Part shown: piece after piece, positions 8,792 through 17,179 of the stretch
How the letters are laid out: each line of letters starts with the position of its first letter
Numbering within the stretch: position 1 is the stretch's first letter
Source: Deltaproteobacteria bacterium
GTDB lineage: Bacteria > Bdellovibrionota > JAJCYS01
Assembly (NCBI GenBank): GCA_029262815.1
Contig: JAJCYS010000027.1
Coordinates: 1 to 53,133 of the forward strand
Length of the DNA stretch: 53,133 nucleotides
Direction of reading: 5' to 3'
Notes under the pieces: generated by a model
What the model was told of the DNA's origin: nothing
The model's input: the letters and a program-made list of their open reading frames with translations, nothing else
Databases searched by the model: none
Made by a program: the position numbers and the translations under genes

Positions 8792-9898
8792 CTAGTTCCT
8801 TTCTGAAATAGGGATAAAAGTTTGTGACTCAGGGCCCACATATTCAGCTTTGGGTCTAATGAGACGATTGTTTTCACGTTGTTCAAAAATATGCGCAATC
8901 CAGCCTGAGACTCTACTGATTGCGAATATGGGTGTGTACAGAGGAATTGGAATGCCGAGGTAGTAATAAAATGCTGCTGCGTAAAAATCCACGTTTGGAA
9001 ACATGCCTTTTTTCTCTTTCATGGTTTTTTCAATGGCTACTGAGATGTCAAAGTACATATTGTCGCCAAGTCGTTCGGCCAATCGCTTGGTATAATTTTT
9101 CATGAAATCCGAACGCGGATCCTTGATTTTATAGACACGATGACCGAATCCCATAATTTTAATTTTCTTTTCAAGGGCGTCATTAATAAAGGCCACAGCT
9201 TGATCCACGCTTGTGAATTGCTTGATCATTTCCATTGCCTTTTCATTCGCACCGCCATGTAGAGGGCCTTTTAATGTGCCGATACCTGAACACACCGCAG
9301 AGTACATGTCTGATAAGGTTGCAGTCGTCACCCGGCATGCAAATGTCGAGGCGTTGAAGCCATGTTCAGCATAGAGGATAAGTGAACAGTTCATAGAGGC
9401 CCTGTCTTCGTCGAGTACGGGTTTGCCCAGTAATTTTTCTAGGAAGCAGCCCGCAATTGAGGTTTCGTTCGAAGAGGTTGAGTCTACAGGGTTATGGTGC
9501 GCATGCCATGTCAGGACCATTTCAGGGAGATTAGCTAAGAGTCTATGCGCAACTTCCCATGTATTATCGTCTGTCTCAGGATATTCACACCCTAAGATGG
9601 ATACGCCTGTCCTTAAGACGTCCATAGGGTGAGCGTCCTTAGGTAACGCTTTTAAAGCAGTTTGAGTGGATTGTGAGAGGCCTCGAACGCTATGGAGCTT
9701 TTCCAAGAATGAATCTAACTCTGCTTGTGTGGGAAGTTTTTTATGTAAAAGTAAATAAGCGACTTCTTCAAATAATGCATGATTAGACAAGTCAATGATG
9801 CTGTATCCGCGATACTTGAGGTCATCACCCTCCTTGCCGACGGTACAAATAGAAGTATTGCCTGCGGTTACGCCTTCTAACCCTTTTGTTTCACTCAT
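8792..9898 (-). CDS. prpC: 2-methylcitrate synthase / citrate synthase
   Basis: 368-residue citrate-synthase-fold enzyme. Its place ahead of prpD and prpB argues for condensing propionyl-CoA with oxaloacetate. Visible features are LEGVTAGNTSICTVG near the N-terminus, YRGYSI, HGFNASTFACRV, LHGGANEKAM with an active-site His, and GFGHRVYK with the second His. The start was placed at 9898 (MSETKGLEG) because GAGGA lies at the right spacing; the frame extends 16 codons further to 9946 without conserved sequence. Activity with acetyl-CoA is common in this family, so it may also serve as a citrate synthase; no other citrate synthase is in the window. Confidence 0.92.
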   Translation of the reverse strand: MSETKGLEGVTAGNTSICTVGKEGDDLKYRGYSIIDLSNHALFEEVAYLLLHKKLPTQAELDSFLEKLHSVRGLSQSTQTALKALPKDAHPMDVLRTGVSILGCEYPETDDNTWEVAHRLLANLPEMVLTWHAHHNPVDSTSSNETSIAGCFLEKLLGKPVLDEDRASMNCSLILYAEHGFNASTFACRVTTATLSDMYSAVCSGIGTLKGPLHGGANEKAMEMIKQFTSVDQAVAFINDALEKKIKIMGFGHRVYKIKDPRSDFMKNYTKRLAERLGDNMYFDISVAIEKTMKEKKGMFPNVDFYAAAFYYYLGIPIPLYTPIFAISRVSGWIAHIFEQRENNRLIRPKAEYVGPESQTFIPISERN

Positions 9899-9951
9899 AT
9901 GATTTCCTCGTTCGTGATTGTGCTGAATTAAACAATTACTGCCCAATTATG

Positions 9952-9970
9952 CCTTAGGTTGATGCTAAGG
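9952..9970. promoter_or_regulatory. inverted repeat upstream of prpC (candidate operator)
   Basis: CCTTAG-N7-CTAAGG, a perfect 6-bp palindrome 54-72 bases ahead of the prpC start, in the 174-base divergent gap shared with aspS. Position and symmetry suit a repressor or activator site for the propionate operon, but no regulator gene is adjacent and the motif could be incidental. Confidence 0.25.
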
Positions 9971-10072
9971 GCTGTGTCCCCGTCCACAAGAATTACCCTT
10001 CTCAAGTTTGAAAGCGTATCTTCTTTTAAACAGCTTGTCAAATGGCGAAAAATGCTGTGAAATACCCGGAAA

Positions 10073-11812
10073 GTGGACAAAATATTTAAAGTAGGATCAC
10101 AGCGGTCACACGTCTGTGGAGAAGTGTCATCCCGGTGCAAACAAGGGGATGAGGTAAGTCTTTTTGGGTGGGTCTCTCAACTGAGAATGTTGGGGGGTGT
10201 CACCTTTTTTGAGCTCATGGACCGATTTGGTGTTGTGCAGTGTGTTTCAGAAGAGCTGCTTGATCTTCATAAGCATGACGTCGTGCATGTAAAAGGGACG
10301 GTTCAGCTCAAACCAGAGGATGCTAAACGTTCGGACAAGGATCCAATCGAAATTCATGTTCTGAGTCTAGAAGCTTTGAACAAAACAGCACCTTTGCCCC
10401 TTTCTACAGATGAAGGCAAGGCGCATGAGCAAACCCGCCTAAAATATCGCTATCTGGATCTTCGTAGACCCGAGATGTGGCGTCGATTAACGTTAAAGTC
10501 TAAGGTCTATCAATTCACACGCCAATTTTTTGCCGATCGAGACTTTCTCGAGGTAGAAACTCCTGTGCTCTATAAATCAACGCCCGAAGGCGCACGTGAC
10601 TATCTAGTGCCATCTCGTTTGTACAAAGGGCAGTTTTACGCCTTACCGCAAAGCCCTCAGATGCTAAAACAGCTCCTGATGATTTCAGGTGTGGATCGAT
10701 ATATGCAAATCGTGAGGTGTTTCAGGGATGAGGATTTAAGACAAAATCGTCAACCGGAATTCACCCAGCTTGATCTAGAGTGTGCATTTGTAGATGAAGC
10801 GGAAATCATGTCCTTGATGGGTCAGTATGTGAGTGCCCTATTTGAAAAATTCGAGTGTCCACTTGCTGGAATATCCCAGTTGACGTTTAACGAAGCCATG
10901 GCGCAATATGGTTCTGACTGCCCTGACTTGCGATATCAATCTTTGAAGTTTCATAGTATTCGAGATGCATGTAAAACTGTGGATTTTCCGCCATTTCAAA
11001 ACGTGATGTCATCACCCGACGGAGATGTGACCAGTCTGTGCCTTAAAGGAACGCCACCTTCTCGGTCTGTGTTATCAAAAATTGAACAGGCGGTGAAGGA
11101 TTTGGGCGCCGGTGGATTAATTTGGGTTGTGCGTGAGGGTGAAGCTCTCAAAAGTAATGCGAAGAAAGTGATGACGCCCGAAATTATTGAGGCCATGGCT
11201 ATCGAATGTCCTGATTTCAATTTGGGCTTTGTATTGGCGGGAGACAAGCAGCGATATGCTTGGATGGATGGCTTGCGACGATGTGTGATTGAACACTTAA
11301 GGTGCGAACCTGAGTCCGAGTATGCTGCATGTTGGGTGACTGATTTTCCGTTGTTCGGGGAAGCATCTGATGGAGGCATCATGCCGATGCATCACCCATT
11401 TACATCCCCGTGTGTATCTACGTTACAGGCTTTTGATGAAGGTGCTTCTTCGTCACTCGGTTTACTAAATTTATCCGCACGGGCTTATGACATTGTGATT
11501 AATGGGCAGGAGGTTGGTGGGGGGAGTATCCGGATTCATGAGGCTGCGCTCCAACGTCGAATTTTTGAAATGCTGGGATTAAGTGCTGAAGAGATCGAAG
11601 AAAAATTTGGCTTTTTCCTTGAGGCGTTATCATATGGTGCGCCGCCCCATGGCGGAATTGCGTTGGGGATGGATCGATTAGTGTGTGTGATGGATGGTAA
11701 TGATGCCATTCGGGATTACATTGCGTTTCCTAAAACCCAAAATGCACAATGTTTGATGTCTGGGGCCCCTTCTTCTGTGCCTGAAGCTCAAATGAAAGAA
11801 CTTTTTGAGTAA
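10073..11812 (+). CDS. aspS: aspartyl-tRNA synthetase
   Basis: Class II synthetase charging tRNA-Asp (possibly tRNA-Asn if the strain lacks AsnRS). 579 residues in the order N-terminal OB fold (SLFGWVSQLR...FFELMDRFGVVQCV), catalytic domain with KYRYLDLRRPEM, motif 2 FRDEDLRQNRQPEFTQLDLE, the bacterial GAD insertion (about residues 280-400) and motif 3 HGGIALGMDRL. The C-terminus IAFPKTQNAQCLMSGAPS is typical. The start is GTG 10073; an in-frame TGA at 10058-10060 leaves little choice, and the ribosome site (CCGGAAA) is weak. The next gene begins 6 bases after its stop. Confidence 0.96.
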   Translation: MDKIFKVGSQRSHVCGEVSSRCKQGDEVSLFGWVSQLRMLGGVTFFELMDRFGVVQCVSEELLDLHKHDVVHVKGTVQLKPEDAKRSDKDPIEIHVLSLEALNKTAPLPLSTDEGKAHEQTRLKYRYLDLRRPEMWRRLTLKSKVYQFTRQFFADRDFLEVETPVLYKSTPEGARDYLVPSRLYKGQFYALPQSPQMLKQLLMISGVDRYMQIVRCFRDEDLRQNRQPEFTQLDLECAFVDEAEIMSLMGQYVSALFEKFECPLAGISQLTFNEAMAQYGSDCPDLRYQSLKFHSIRDACKTVDFPPFQNVMSSPDGDVTSLCLKGTPPSRSVLSKIEQAVKDLGAGGLIWVVREGEALKSNAKKVMTPEIIEAMAIECPDFNLGFVLAGDKQRYAWMDGLRRCVIEHLRCEPESEYAACWVTDFPLFGEASDGGIMPMHHPFTSPCVSTLQAFDEGASSSLGLLNLSARAYDIVINGQEVGGGSIRIHEAALQRRIFEMLGLSAEEIEEKFGFFLEALSYGAPPHGGIALGMDRLVCVMDGNDAIRDYIAFPKTQNAQCLMSGAPSSVPEAQMKELFE

Positions 11813-11818
11813 CGCCCG

Positions 11819-12415
11819 ATGGTCTTTGATACGTTGACGCCTGCTCGTCAGGCCCGGATGCGTGAAGTGGTTTCAAACCGCACGCGGTTTCATACCTTTG
11901 TGTTAGATGAAGTGCATAAGTCTCATAACACGAGTGCTGTCCTAAGAACCTTGGATGGTTTTGGGTTTCAAGATGTACATCTCATTCATAAGAGAACTCT
12001 TTTCGTTCGTAGTCGTATAGTGACAAAAGGTGCTGACCGGTGGTTGACCTTGAATCGTCATGAGTCTGTTGAAGCCTGTGCTGATGCGGTGGTTCAAAAA
12101 GGCTATCGACTTGTGGTGACACATGGTGAAGGCGATCCGGTGCAGTCTATTGATTGGTCAAAACCCAGCGCTATCGTTGTTGGGGCGGAGCTTGATGGTG
12201 TGGATGAGAAGTTAGTAGCACGGGCAGATCAACTTGTTAAAGTGCCCATGTGTGGGTTTGTAGAGTCGTTCAATGTATCGGTGGCTGTAGCCTGCATCGC
12301 ATTTGAGTTGAGACAATCTTTGTCTCGATTGCCGTCATCTGACTGGATGTTGTCTGATCTCGAAAGAGAGCAGCTTCTAGTGCATTGGGCTAAGTTGACT
12401 CGTCATTTAGTTTAA
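11819..12415 (+). CDS. trmH: TrmH-type tRNA 2'-O-methyltransferase (SPOUT)
   Basis: 198-residue SPOUT methyltransferase, likely forming Gm18 in tRNA. The N-terminal helix-rich extension (RQARMREVVSNRTR...VLDEVHKSHNTSAVLRTLDGFGFQDVHLI) is characteristic of TrmH. The knotted SAM site is seen as VVGAELDGV, VKVPMCGFVESFNVSVAVACIAFELR with the motif-3 Asn-x-Ser. It starts 6 bases after aspS, so the two tRNA-related genes share a transcript. Its last 26 bases overlap the converging minus-strand gene. A distinction from other SpoU 2'-O-methyltransferases rests on the N-terminal extension. Confidence 0.88.
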   Translation: MVFDTLTPARQARMREVVSNRTRFHTFVLDEVHKSHNTSAVLRTLDGFGFQDVHLIHKRTLFVRSRIVTKGADRWLTLNRHESVEACADAVVQKGYRLVVTHGEGDPVQSIDWSKPSAIVVGAELDGVDEKLVARADQLVKVPMCGFVESFNVSVAVACIAFELRQSLSRLPSSDWMLSDLEREQLLVHWAKLTRHLV

Positions 12416-13391
12416 AACCTGTCAGGATATCCCGCCAAATCCCAGGTGCGACCAACTGTTCCAGGTAATGGTAAAAAGCATGGAGTACTTTTTCTTGGGT
12501 GAAAACGGGATGCATCCTGGTTCTGCCTGATGGAAGTACAATATTAGGATCTAGAGTTGTGATGTAGTTAAAGAATGAAGGCGAAAAAAGGGTGTAGGCT
12601 TGGTTGCGTGAGGCTTTCTTATTATGGTGTTTTTGGAAACGCCTAGCAAATACGTTGAGTTTGACGACATCTCCGCCAGCTAATTCTATGTACAAAGAGC
12701 CGTTCGATAGTGGTTTGCCAAAGAGGAAAAAATCGGTGTATTGTCGACCCAAACGGGCCATAAAACTTTTCATTTGGGATTGACCCTCTCGCTCTAGTCT
12801 ATCAAGTGAGAATTTAACTTCCAAAAATCCTGTAATGATAATTTTAGGATGTGAAGGATTAGAATCGTCGATTTTGAAATACCATCCGTCTGCATGCGGG
12901 CTATAGTTTAGGGAAACGGCAGGCCCTGGAATTAAATGAGATTGATCACACGCTAAAACAATTTCAGCAAAAAGGCCTAACATACTGGTTAGGTGCCCGT
13001 TTTTGAGACCTCCATCACGATGGGCCCATTTTGTGATGAGTTTGAAATGATTATTAATTAAGGTTGCCCACCATGCTGGATCGATATTTTGAATACCTAA
13101 ACTTTCCTGTACGTTAACTTCAAGTAAATGAATTAGTTTTTGTATGCCTTGTATCGCGTGAAATTTCTGAGATGCTTTTAGTGAAGTGATATTCAACTGT
13201 TGATACATAGGTGATTTTGCGAATATATTTTTCTCTAATATGCTTAAGAGCTGTTTATCTGTTTTAAACTGGTGTGCTATTTTTTTAAGCTGATTGTTGA
13301 ACTTGCATTCGAAAGTAGCTAGGAGAGAAGCGGAAGATAAAAACAGAGCAAAGAACAAACCATGTTTTGAAAGAACAATGAGGTTTCTCAC
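12390..13391 (-). CDS. exported protein of unknown function
   Basis: 333 residues, not recognised. The N-terminus (positive charge, then LFFALFLSSASLLA) reads as a signal peptide. The mature part has alternating helices and a conserved-looking core around residues 160-215: SPHADGWYFKIDDS, KIIITGFLEVKFSLDRLEREGQ. The D...E-x-K spacing there resembles a PD-(D/E)xK nuclease core, but with a signal peptide this is only a weak resemblance. It is the last gene of the minus-strand run from aconitase, 39 bases after the anti-sigma-like gene, and its tail overlaps trmH by 26 bases in convergent orientation. Confidence 0.7.
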   Translation of the reverse strand: MRNLIVLSKHGLFFALFLSSASLLATFECKFNNQLKKIAHQFKTDKQLLSILEKNIFAKSPMYQQLNITSLKASQKFHAIQGIQKLIHLLEVNVQESLGIQNIDPAWWATLINNHFKLITKWAHRDGGLKNGHLTSMLGLFAEIVLACDQSHLIPGPAVSLNYSPHADGWYFKIDDSNPSHPKIIITGFLEVKFSLDRLEREGQSQMKSFMARLGRQYTDFFLFGKPLSNGSLYIELAGGDVVKLNVFARRFQKHHNKKASRNQAYTLFSPSFFNYITTLDPNIVLPSGRTRMHPVFTQEKVLHAFYHYLEQLVAPGIWRDILTGFKLNDEST

Positions 13392-13430
13392 GTATAGGTA
13401 TAGTGTACAGAGTCAGTCAGCGAATTGGTT

Positions 13431-14369
13431 TTATTTTTTTAAATTAGAAAAGTGAATAATGATTCTTTTTTGATTGCGTTTTAGACGCTTCCATCGTGTC
13501 TTTTCAATCGCGATCCAAAGATCACCTTGCTTCTGAAGGGCTGACAGCATGAGGTGCGCCCCCCGCTTCGTTCCTATAAACATAGAAGTTTTCGGAAGTA
13601 GTCTCGATAAATTCAGTTTTTTAGGGCCTGTGATTTCGGACAGGTGATACTGCCTGGCAACTGATTTAGCATATCTGTGCAAGATTCTGGGTTTGTAGTG
13701 TCTTGTTTTGCCTCGGACTATGACATAGGTAATAGGAGAAAAATAGGTCCGTCTTTTTTTCATGTGGTGTTTGTAAAGTAGCCATTCATAACTTTGAAGC
13801 TTGAGTTTTAAATTTTCTGGAACAGGGCCGGTGCTGGCAAGAAATCGTGTTTCCGAACTAGAAGGCGGCTCAGTCAAACTCGATGAGGAAAGGGGAGATT
13901 CTAAAGCCGTTTCTTGGGATAATGCCTCAGGGGTTTCAGTTGGGTGAACGTTAGAGTCAATCAACTCATCGCTGAGTGATATATAAAGTAGGCTCCCAAG
14001 GAGAATAGCGAAAAGAAAAACTAAACTTAGCCAATAGAATCGTTTACTAGAAGCAGGAGGGGGAGGTGCTGTAGGGCCTGGCTTGCCAATCAGCCATTGA
14101 TTAACAATGGCTGTCGTTTTTGAAGATGCATGTGAGAAAGAAAGATGATCCCGTTTGGTTAAGTAGGCAATGTAAAGTTGTGCACAGGGTGTGCAAGATT
14201 TTAAATGATTCTCCATCCATTGTCGCTCGATGGGTTTTGCGGCATGGCTAACATAGAGAGGGAGAATATGCTGAGACCTTCGGCATTCAGATGCTTTAGA
14301 TGATGAAACTTTTCTTTTTCGTCTCGGAGGGGGTTTGGGAGGCTGATGAGGTTCTGAAGAGATTCTCAT
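13431..14369 (-). CDS. zinc-finger, single-TM anti-sigma-factor-like protein
   Basis: 312 residues. An N-terminal basic, proline-rich stretch is followed by HILPLYVSHAA...ENHLKSCTPCAQLYIAYL (about residues 35-75), which matches the His-x3-Cys-x2-Cys zinc finger of anti-sigma factors. A single membrane helix FYWLSLVFLFAILLGSLLY lies at about 109-127. The outer part is Ser/Thr/Pro/Glu-rich and then strongly basic (KKRRTYFSP...KRLKRNQKR). The topology, cytoplasmic zinc finger and periplasmic sensor, is that of a membrane anti-sigma. The gene directly upstream (5 bases) encodes a region-4-like protein, the usual partner. Function is inferred from architecture; the ligand of the outer part is unknown. 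Confidence 0.65.
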   Translation of the reverse strand: MRISSEPHQPPKPPPRRKRKVSSSKASECRRSQHILPLYVSHAAKPIERQWMENHLKSCTPCAQLYIAYLTKRDHLSFSHASSKTTAIVNQWLIGKPGPTAPPPPASSKRFYWLSLVFLFAILLGSLLYISLSDELIDSNVHPTETPEALSQETALESPLSSSSLTEPPSSSETRFLASTGPVPENLKLKLQSYEWLLYKHHMKKRRTYFSPITYVIVRGKTRHYKPRILHRYAKSVARQYHLSEITGPKKLNLSRLLPKTSMFIGTKRGAHLMLSALQKQGDLWIAIEKTRWKRLKRNQKRIIIHFSNLKK

Positions 14370-14374
14370 AAAAA

Positions 14375-14743
14375 CTATCCCTGAAAGAGCTTTGTTATTT
14401 GACTATGAACAGCCGCAATGGGTTTCGCTAAAATCCATGAGACCTCTTCAACAGTTCGCCCCTGTTGAAAAAGAAGCGATTGAATCGCTGCCCGCTCTTG
14501 TTTTGGGGACAGCGTAAATTGATTACACAAGAAATGTAAAAAACAATTTTCTAAAAGCATTTGACTCACTGTATTTGTAGTCGTAGGGCCAGACTCATTT
14601 TTTGACTTTCTCAAGAATGCAAACGTTCGTTTAACGCATTGCACTGTTATGTTTTCTGGATGTATCCGATCGTGTAACAGGGTCCAAACAAGATGTTTGA
14701 AGCCCGATTTGCTTTCATGGAGTGAAAGTGTTTGACTCATCAA
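14375..14743 (-). CDS. short sigma-region-4-like protein
   Basis: 122 residues. The C-terminal half, LSPKQERAAIQSLLFQQGRTVEEVSWILAKP followed by AAVHSQITKLF, reads like sigma-70 region 4 (L-P-x-x-x-R, a G-x-S/T-x-x-E-I helix, and a recognition helix). The first half (FKHLVWTLLHDRIHPENITVQCVKRTFAFL) may be a worn region 2 but lacks a recognisable -10 recognition helix, and the protein is shorter than the usual ECF length of 160-200. It overlaps the aconitase stop by four bases and is followed after 5 bases by the zinc-finger/TM gene. It may be a degenerate ECF sigma, or a DNA-binding regulator derived from one. Confidence 0.5.
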   Translation of the reverse strand: MMSQTLSLHESKSGFKHLVWTLLHDRIHPENITVQCVKRTFAFLRKSKNESGPTTTNTVSQMLLENCFLHFLCNQFTLSPKQERAAIQSLLFQQGRTVEEVSWILAKPIAAVHSQITKLFQG

Positions 14744-17007
14744 TCATTACTTTTGTGGTAATTAAGTGCAGATCCAGCTTTCCACCACTCAATTTGTTCT
14801 GCACTCAGGGTGTGGACTAACCAAATGTCTTCAGAGTTGCCATCTTTGTGATCCAGTTTCATCAAAACAGGTTGTTTTGGAGCCAATGTTTGAAGGTCCA
14901 CCAAGCTAACCCGATCCTCAGCTTGGATTTTGTCGTAATCCTTAGGGTCTTTGAAAACGAGCGGTAGAACGCCTTGTTTTTTCAAGTTTGTTTCGTGAAT
15001 TCTCGCAAAGCTTCGTACGATGACGGCCATACATCCCAAAAATCGAGGTGACATGGCGGCATGTTCGCGGCTGCTACCCTCACCGTAATTTTCGTCGCCA
15101 ATGATGATCCATCCGTGGTTTTCTGATTTGTATTGTTTTGCAAGCTCAGGAAAAGCGATGTGTGTGGCACCGGTTTTTTGATGTGTCGCTTTGCCTACTT
15201 CGCCTGTAAATTCATTTTTAGCCCCTAGGAGCATGTTGTTGCTAATATTTTCGAGATGACCGCGATAACGTAACCACGGGCCTGCTTGAGATATATGATC
15301 TGTAGTGCATTTGCCTTCTGCTTTACATAGGATGTACAGGTCAGTGAGGTCTTCACCGTGCCACGGTTTAAATGGGGTAAGCTTCTGCAAACGTTCACTA
15401 TCATCATCAATAGTAATAGGCGTGTCTCGGTGTGAAGTCGATGGCGCAACATAACCAGAAGTGGGATGTATGAATCCTTTACTAGGCAATTCGGGTGCTG
15501 TTGGAGGTGTAAGCTTAACCTCAGCCCCATCTGATCCAATGAGTGTGTCTGTTAGGGGATTGAAATCAAGAGTGCCGCCAAGTGCCATGGCGGTTGCAAG
15601 CTCTGGGCTTCCGATAAAGGCAAGTGTGCTCGGGTTACCGTCATTGCGTTTGGGAAAATTTCGATTATAGGACGTAAAGATCGTGTTCGTCTCACCGGGT
15701 TCAATATCATCTCGCTTCCACTGGCCAATGCAAGGACCACAAGCGTTAGCCAGTACCATGCCGCCAATTCCCTCGAGGGGTTCGAGATATCCATCTCGTT
15801 TAATGGTTTCATAGATTTGATCTGATCCAGGTGTCACCATAAACTTGGATTTTGCTTTGATCCCAGCATCAAGTGCCTGCCTTGCAATATGAGTAGAACG
15901 ACCGATATCTTCATAGGAAGAGTTAGTGCAGCTGCCGATCAATGACACCCGTATTTTTTTGTCATATCCCTTTTCTTCTGCTTCCTTGCCGAGCTGAGAA
16001 ATAGGACGTGCAATATCGGGAGAGTGTGGCCCTACGACATAGGGTTCAAGTGTAGAAAGGTTGATCTCAATGATTTGGTCATAAAATCGATCGGGATCAC
16101 TAGCAACTTCAGGATCCGCTGTTAAATAATCCGTAAATGTATTTGCCAGATCAGCAATATCGGATCGTTGAGTTGCTGCCAAGTAAGTGGCCATACGACT
16201 GTCATAGGGAAACACGGAAGTTGTCGCACCCAGCTCAGCCCCCATGTTTGTAATCGTCGCTTTTCCTGTACAGCTGATAGATTCAGTTCCTGGGCCAAAG
16301 TATTCGAGAATGTGTCCTGTGCCACCTTTGGTCGTTAGGATTTCACATATTTTTAAAATAATGTCTTTTGGCGATGTCCAGCCGTTTAGTTCACCTGTTA
16401 GGTGAATGCCTACGAGTTTGGGGTATTTAATTTCCCAGGCTTGTCCGGCCATAACATCAACAGCATCAGCGCCACCCACGCCAATTGCAAGCATGCCTAG
16501 GCCTCCTGCATTTGGAGTGTGAGAGTCAGTACCGATCATTAATGTGCCAGGGACAGCGTAATTCTCTAGGAGAACTTGATGAATTATGCCTGCGCCTGGT
16601 TTCCAAAATCCGATGCCGTATTTCATTGATGATGTTTTTAAAAATTCGTAGACCTCTTTGTTCTCCAGTTCAGCGGTCTGCGTGTCGCTGAGGGAACCCG
16701 CATAAGCTCTGATAAGGTGATCGCAATGAACAGTTGTAGGAACAGCGGCAGTTTTTCTTTCGGTGAGCATAAATTGCAGCAGGGCCATTTGGGCTGTAGC
16801 GTCTTGCATGGCGACACGGTCTGGCCGGACCATCAAATAACTTTCTCCACGGACTAAAGGCTGATTATCTAAATCATCTAGGTGACTGAGCATGATCTTT
16901 TCTGCCAAGGGTAAGGGTCTATTCAGTCGGTTGCGCAGGGTCGAAAGTCGGCTGCGGTAGGTTTCGTATAAGGGTTGGATTTCATTGCGTTCCACGAAAG
17001 ATGTCAC
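14740..17007 (-). CDS. acn: aconitate hydratase (mitochondrial-type)
   Basis: 755-residue aconitase that isomerises citrate and isocitrate and may hydrate 2-methyl-cis-aconitate. The three [4Fe-4S] cysteines lie in SLIGSCTNSSYED and ANACGPCIGQWKR. Other landmarks are TVHCDHLI, IGTDSHTPNAGGLGMLAIGVGGADAVDVM, TSYNRNF and the C-terminal swivel domain with GDENYGEGSSREHAA. Length and motif spacing fit the mitochondrial-like class rather than the longer AcnA/IRP or AcnB. The start ATG at 17007 is preceded by a purine-rich AAAAGGAGAA ribosome site. It heads a four-gene minus-strand run with the sigma-like and anti-sigma-like genes. Confidence 0.95.
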   Translation of the reverse strand: MTSFVERNEIQPLYETYRSRLSTLRNRLNRPLPLAEKIMLSHLDDLDNQPLVRGESYLMVRPDRVAMQDATAQMALLQFMLTERKTAAVPTTVHCDHLIRAYAGSLSDTQTAELENKEVYEFLKTSSMKYGIGFWKPGAGIIHQVLLENYAVPGTLMIGTDSHTPNAGGLGMLAIGVGGADAVDVMAGQAWEIKYPKLVGIHLTGELNGWTSPKDIILKICEILTTKGGTGHILEYFGPGTESISCTGKATITNMGAELGATTSVFPYDSRMATYLAATQRSDIADLANTFTDYLTADPEVASDPDRFYDQIIEINLSTLEPYVVGPHSPDIARPISQLGKEAEEKGYDKKIRVSLIGSCTNSSYEDIGRSTHIARQALDAGIKAKSKFMVTPGSDQIYETIKRDGYLEPLEGIGGMVLANACGPCIGQWKRDDIEPGETNTIFTSYNRNFPKRNDGNPSTLAFIGSPELATAMALGGTLDFNPLTDTLIGSDGAEVKLTPPTAPELPSKGFIHPTSGYVAPSTSHRDTPITIDDDSERLQKLTPFKPWHGEDLTDLYILCKAEGKCTTDHISQAGPWLRYRGHLENISNNMLLGAKNEFTGEVGKATHQKTGATHIAFPELAKQYKSENHGWIIIGDENYGEGSSREHAAMSPRFLGCMAVIVRSFARIHETNLKKQGVLPLVFKDPKDYDKIQAEDRVSLVDLQTLAPKQPVLMKLDHKDGNSEDIWLVHTLSAEQIEWWKAGSALNYHKSND

Positions 17008-17060
17008 ACTATTCTCCTTTTCAAATGGGCAATCGCTACCAGATTTATGAGTTTGCCTCG

Positions 17061-17066
17061 ATTATA
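17061..17066 (-). promoter_or_regulatory. candidate -10 element for the aconitase operon
   Basis: On the minus strand these bases read TATAAT, about 54 bases ahead of the aconitase start. The region at the expected -35 distance is not a good match, so this is a half-supported promoter that may need an activator. Confidence 0.35.
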
Positions 17067-17179
17067 CACATTTTGAGAATACATCTGAGAGCTTTTTGAG
17101 TCTGGCAGTTTGTTCGAGACTAACTACGCAAAGTTCTTAAGTTTTTTTGAAACTTACCGATGAAACATAAGGGTAGGCT

